From a virus: 64,000 nucleotides of DNA. The notes under the pieces are model-generated. The model did no database searches. It was not told the origin of the DNA and saw only the letters and a list, made by a program, of their open reading frames with translations. How positions within the stretch are numbered: position 1 is the first letter of the stretch; each line of letters starts with the position of its first letter. The stretch covers positions 79,986 through 143,985 of the IMG/VR virus record IMGVR_UViG_3300044846_005229; one strand, given 5' to 3'. Of the stretch, positions 62,974 to 64,000 are shown one piece after another. Both the position numbers and the translations under genes were made by a program.

Positions 62974-63198
62974 CTACTACTATATACTCGCGTAAAAATT
63001 ATTTAATAGAAGACTCTTATCTTAATGTCTAGACAGATAAGTAATTCTTATCAATCTAATCCCCCATCAAACCGCAATGTTGTGGGCTATTCGAGGATGC
63101 TAACCGGAGTCTCACCAAATAGCAAAGGGGCCGATGCCTAAGCACCAACCCCCAAACATTAAACTAAGGTCAATCTAAGGCCAAACCAAAGTCCGAAT
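62974..63198. other. Spacer after element C
   Basis: The first 45 bp repeat the AT-rich flank of element A (ATTATTTAATAG). The rest holds TAAGTAATTCTTATC and normal sequence, including AACCGGAGTCTCACC, with no gene. Confidence 0.35.
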
Positions 63199-63384
63199 TC
63201 AGGTATAGAAACGAATCTGAGCCAGGAAGCACTCCCGGCGTTGCTTGCGGAGGATGGTGCGGATGCGTTTCGCCTGCGTGAGGGTCCACACTCGATTGCC
63301 AACGGGCTCAGACCACGGTTTGCGGGTGATTTCCTGAACGGTATAAAAGATGCGGGTTTTCTTGGTTGCGATTGCGGTGGCCAT
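63199..63384 (-). CDS. Small basic array protein
   Basis: A 61-residue basic protein from ATG 63384, MATAIATKKTRIFYTVQEIT then AKRIRTILRKQRRECFLAQ. Promoter is full consensus: TTGACA-17-TACAAT (-10 at 63422-63417). Confidence 0.65.
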   Translation of the reverse strand: MATAIATKKTRIFYTVQEITRKPWSEPVGNRVWTLTQAKRIRTILRKQRRECFLAQIRFYT

Positions 63385-63539
63385 TGTGGCGGTGTTGGTT
63401 GGTTGGTGACAGGTGAATTGTAGCATGGTGGCCGGGGGCTGTCAATGCCGTTGTGGCAAGGGGGCCCAGTTCTCAAAATTTTCGGAGGGGGCGTTAGCCC
63501 CTTGCCATCTGGTTATAACCCTCTGGCTACCATCCCTAG

Positions 63540-63603
63540 GCATCAATCCCAGGGCATCAATCCCAGGGCATCAATCCCAGGGCATCAATCCCAGGGCATC
63601 ATC
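63540..63603. repeat. Five short GGCATCAATCCCAG repeats
   Basis: Units of GGCATCAATCCCAG repeat about five times (63540-63603) at the 3' end of the next gene. A slipped repeat that may extend the coding end. Confidence 0.7.
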
Positions 63604-63801
63604 CCCTAGGCTAGGCCGTGAGAACTTCGGGTATATACCCCCTGTCCTAATCAGCCACCCAGCATCCACAAGGTCTTGGGCAGCATCGAGAACGCCCGCA
63701 ACGTGGAAGTAGCCGACAAGACCCACCGTATCAACGGATACACCTGGGCGGTTCAGGAAGTACAGCTTAAGGGACTCGCGGATCCACTCAGGGGATTTCA
63801 T
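63571..63801 (-). CDS. Array protein of 76 residues
   Basis: A 76-residue protein from ATG 63801, MKSPEWIRESLKLYFLNRPG then VSVDTVGLVGYFHVAGVLD and DLVDAGWLIRTG. It resembles a small winged-helix in its helix order. Its end runs into the GGCATCAATCCCAG repeats. Promoter TATACT at 63831-63826. Confidence 0.6.
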   Translation of the reverse strand: MKSPEWIRESLKLYFLNRPGVSVDTVGLVGYFHVAGVLDAAQDLVDAGWLIRTGGIYPKFSRPSLGDDALGLMPWD

Positions 63802-63961
63802 GGTTGCTTGGGGTGAGACTACAGTAGTATAACACAAAGGGGCCAGGATTGCCTATGGGTGATGGCAATGGCAGTATAGCACAAAAGGCCAGGGGTACAA
63901 GCCCCCTAGCCCAGTGAATGCAACGGTTTCGTCACCCTTCTGAATTCAATAGATGGGAGTC

Positions 63962-64000
63962 TCACCAGTTCATAGCAATTTCCTGGGCAGTTGCCCCGAA
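63962..64000 (-). CDS. 3' end of a gene entering from the right
   Basis: The minus-strand frame ...FGATAQEIAMNW stops at TGA 63962-63964 and continues past the right edge. Only 12 residues can be read, so no function is given. Confidence 0.4.
   Translation of the reverse strand, partial: FGATAQEIAMNW

Larger units (their letters stand above)
50323..63878 (-). promoter_or_regulatory. Promoter family of the small-gene array
   Basis: Minus-strand promoters follow the form TGCTATAATTACAGAGTC, sometimes with a perfect TTGACA and 17-bp spacer. The -10 boxes begin on the minus strand at 50328, 50673, 50985, 51475, 52313, 52546, 52856, 53138, 53673, 54473, 55009, 55552, 56227, 56467, 56755, 57011, 57409, 57788, 58322, 59261, 59541, 60480, 60865, 61278, 61608, 61853, 62304, 63422, 63831 and 63878. 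Nearly every one is 20-50 bp before a start codon. Confidence 0.85.

Noticed and set aside
1-64000. Host chromosome or plasmid origin of the whole window
   Set aside because: A continuous one-strand gene order with virion, replication and many tiny phage-type genes fits a phage genome better. An integrated prophage or phage-plasmid cannot be fully excluded, but no integrase or partition genes were seen.

Overview
The window looks like part of a large tailed phage with a contractile tail (myovirus type) that infects a cyanobacterium. The phage assignment rests on a Mu-like morphogenesis set (protease/scaffold, DUF935-type portal, virion-morphogenesis protein, frameshifted tail-assembly chaperone) together with a T4 gp25-like baseplate protein, a tail sheath, a DNA polymerase, a type II topoisomerase A subunit and many small phage-type genes. 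The cyanobacterial host is inferred mainly from a DUF1517 protein, a family I know from cyanobacteria and plastids, and from small gene families I associate with cyanophages. Every gene I accept lies on the minus strand, so transcription runs from right to left.

Layout from left to right, which is 3' to 5' for transcription. (1) 1-11.2 kb: virion genes. (2) 11.2-19.6 kb: replication genes, including a DNA polymerase that reads like mitochondrial Pol gamma, a GyrA/ParC homologue, an HNH-like gene and a P-loop kinase. (3) 19.6-49.8 kb: accessory genes. These include a metallophosphoesterase, the DUF1517 protein, tyrosyl-tRNA synthetase, a Panacea-domain protein, a ppGpp hydrolase-like HD protein, a nucleoside deoxyribosyltransferase-like protein, an RNA ligase, an R2K-type ATP-grasp protein, a DEDD exonuclease, thymidylate kinase, a C39-like peptidase, and several duplicated small families. 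Five genes here carry a frameshift or an in-frame stop, three of them at homopolymer runs. (4) 50-63.9 kb: about 26 very small genes, most with a private sigma70-type promoter close to the start codon. They are separated by repeat-rich spacers with palindromic sites, intrinsic terminators, a CAU tRNA and three copies of a structured element of about 197 bp.

The right part resembles in design, not in sequence, the host-takeover or early regions of phages such as SPO1 and T4: many tiny unrelated genes, each with a strong host-type promoter. The middle part supplies nucleotide metabolism, translation and stress-signal modulation, and probable anti-defence functions. The left part builds the particle. 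The strongest leads are the promoter/palindrome/repeat system of 50-63 kb with its three-copy element, the Pol gamma-like polymerase, the DUF1517 gene, the homopolymer-frameshifted paralogues and the canonical -1 frameshift site in the tail chaperone. Family assignments were made by reading translations from memory of family patterns; no database search was run.
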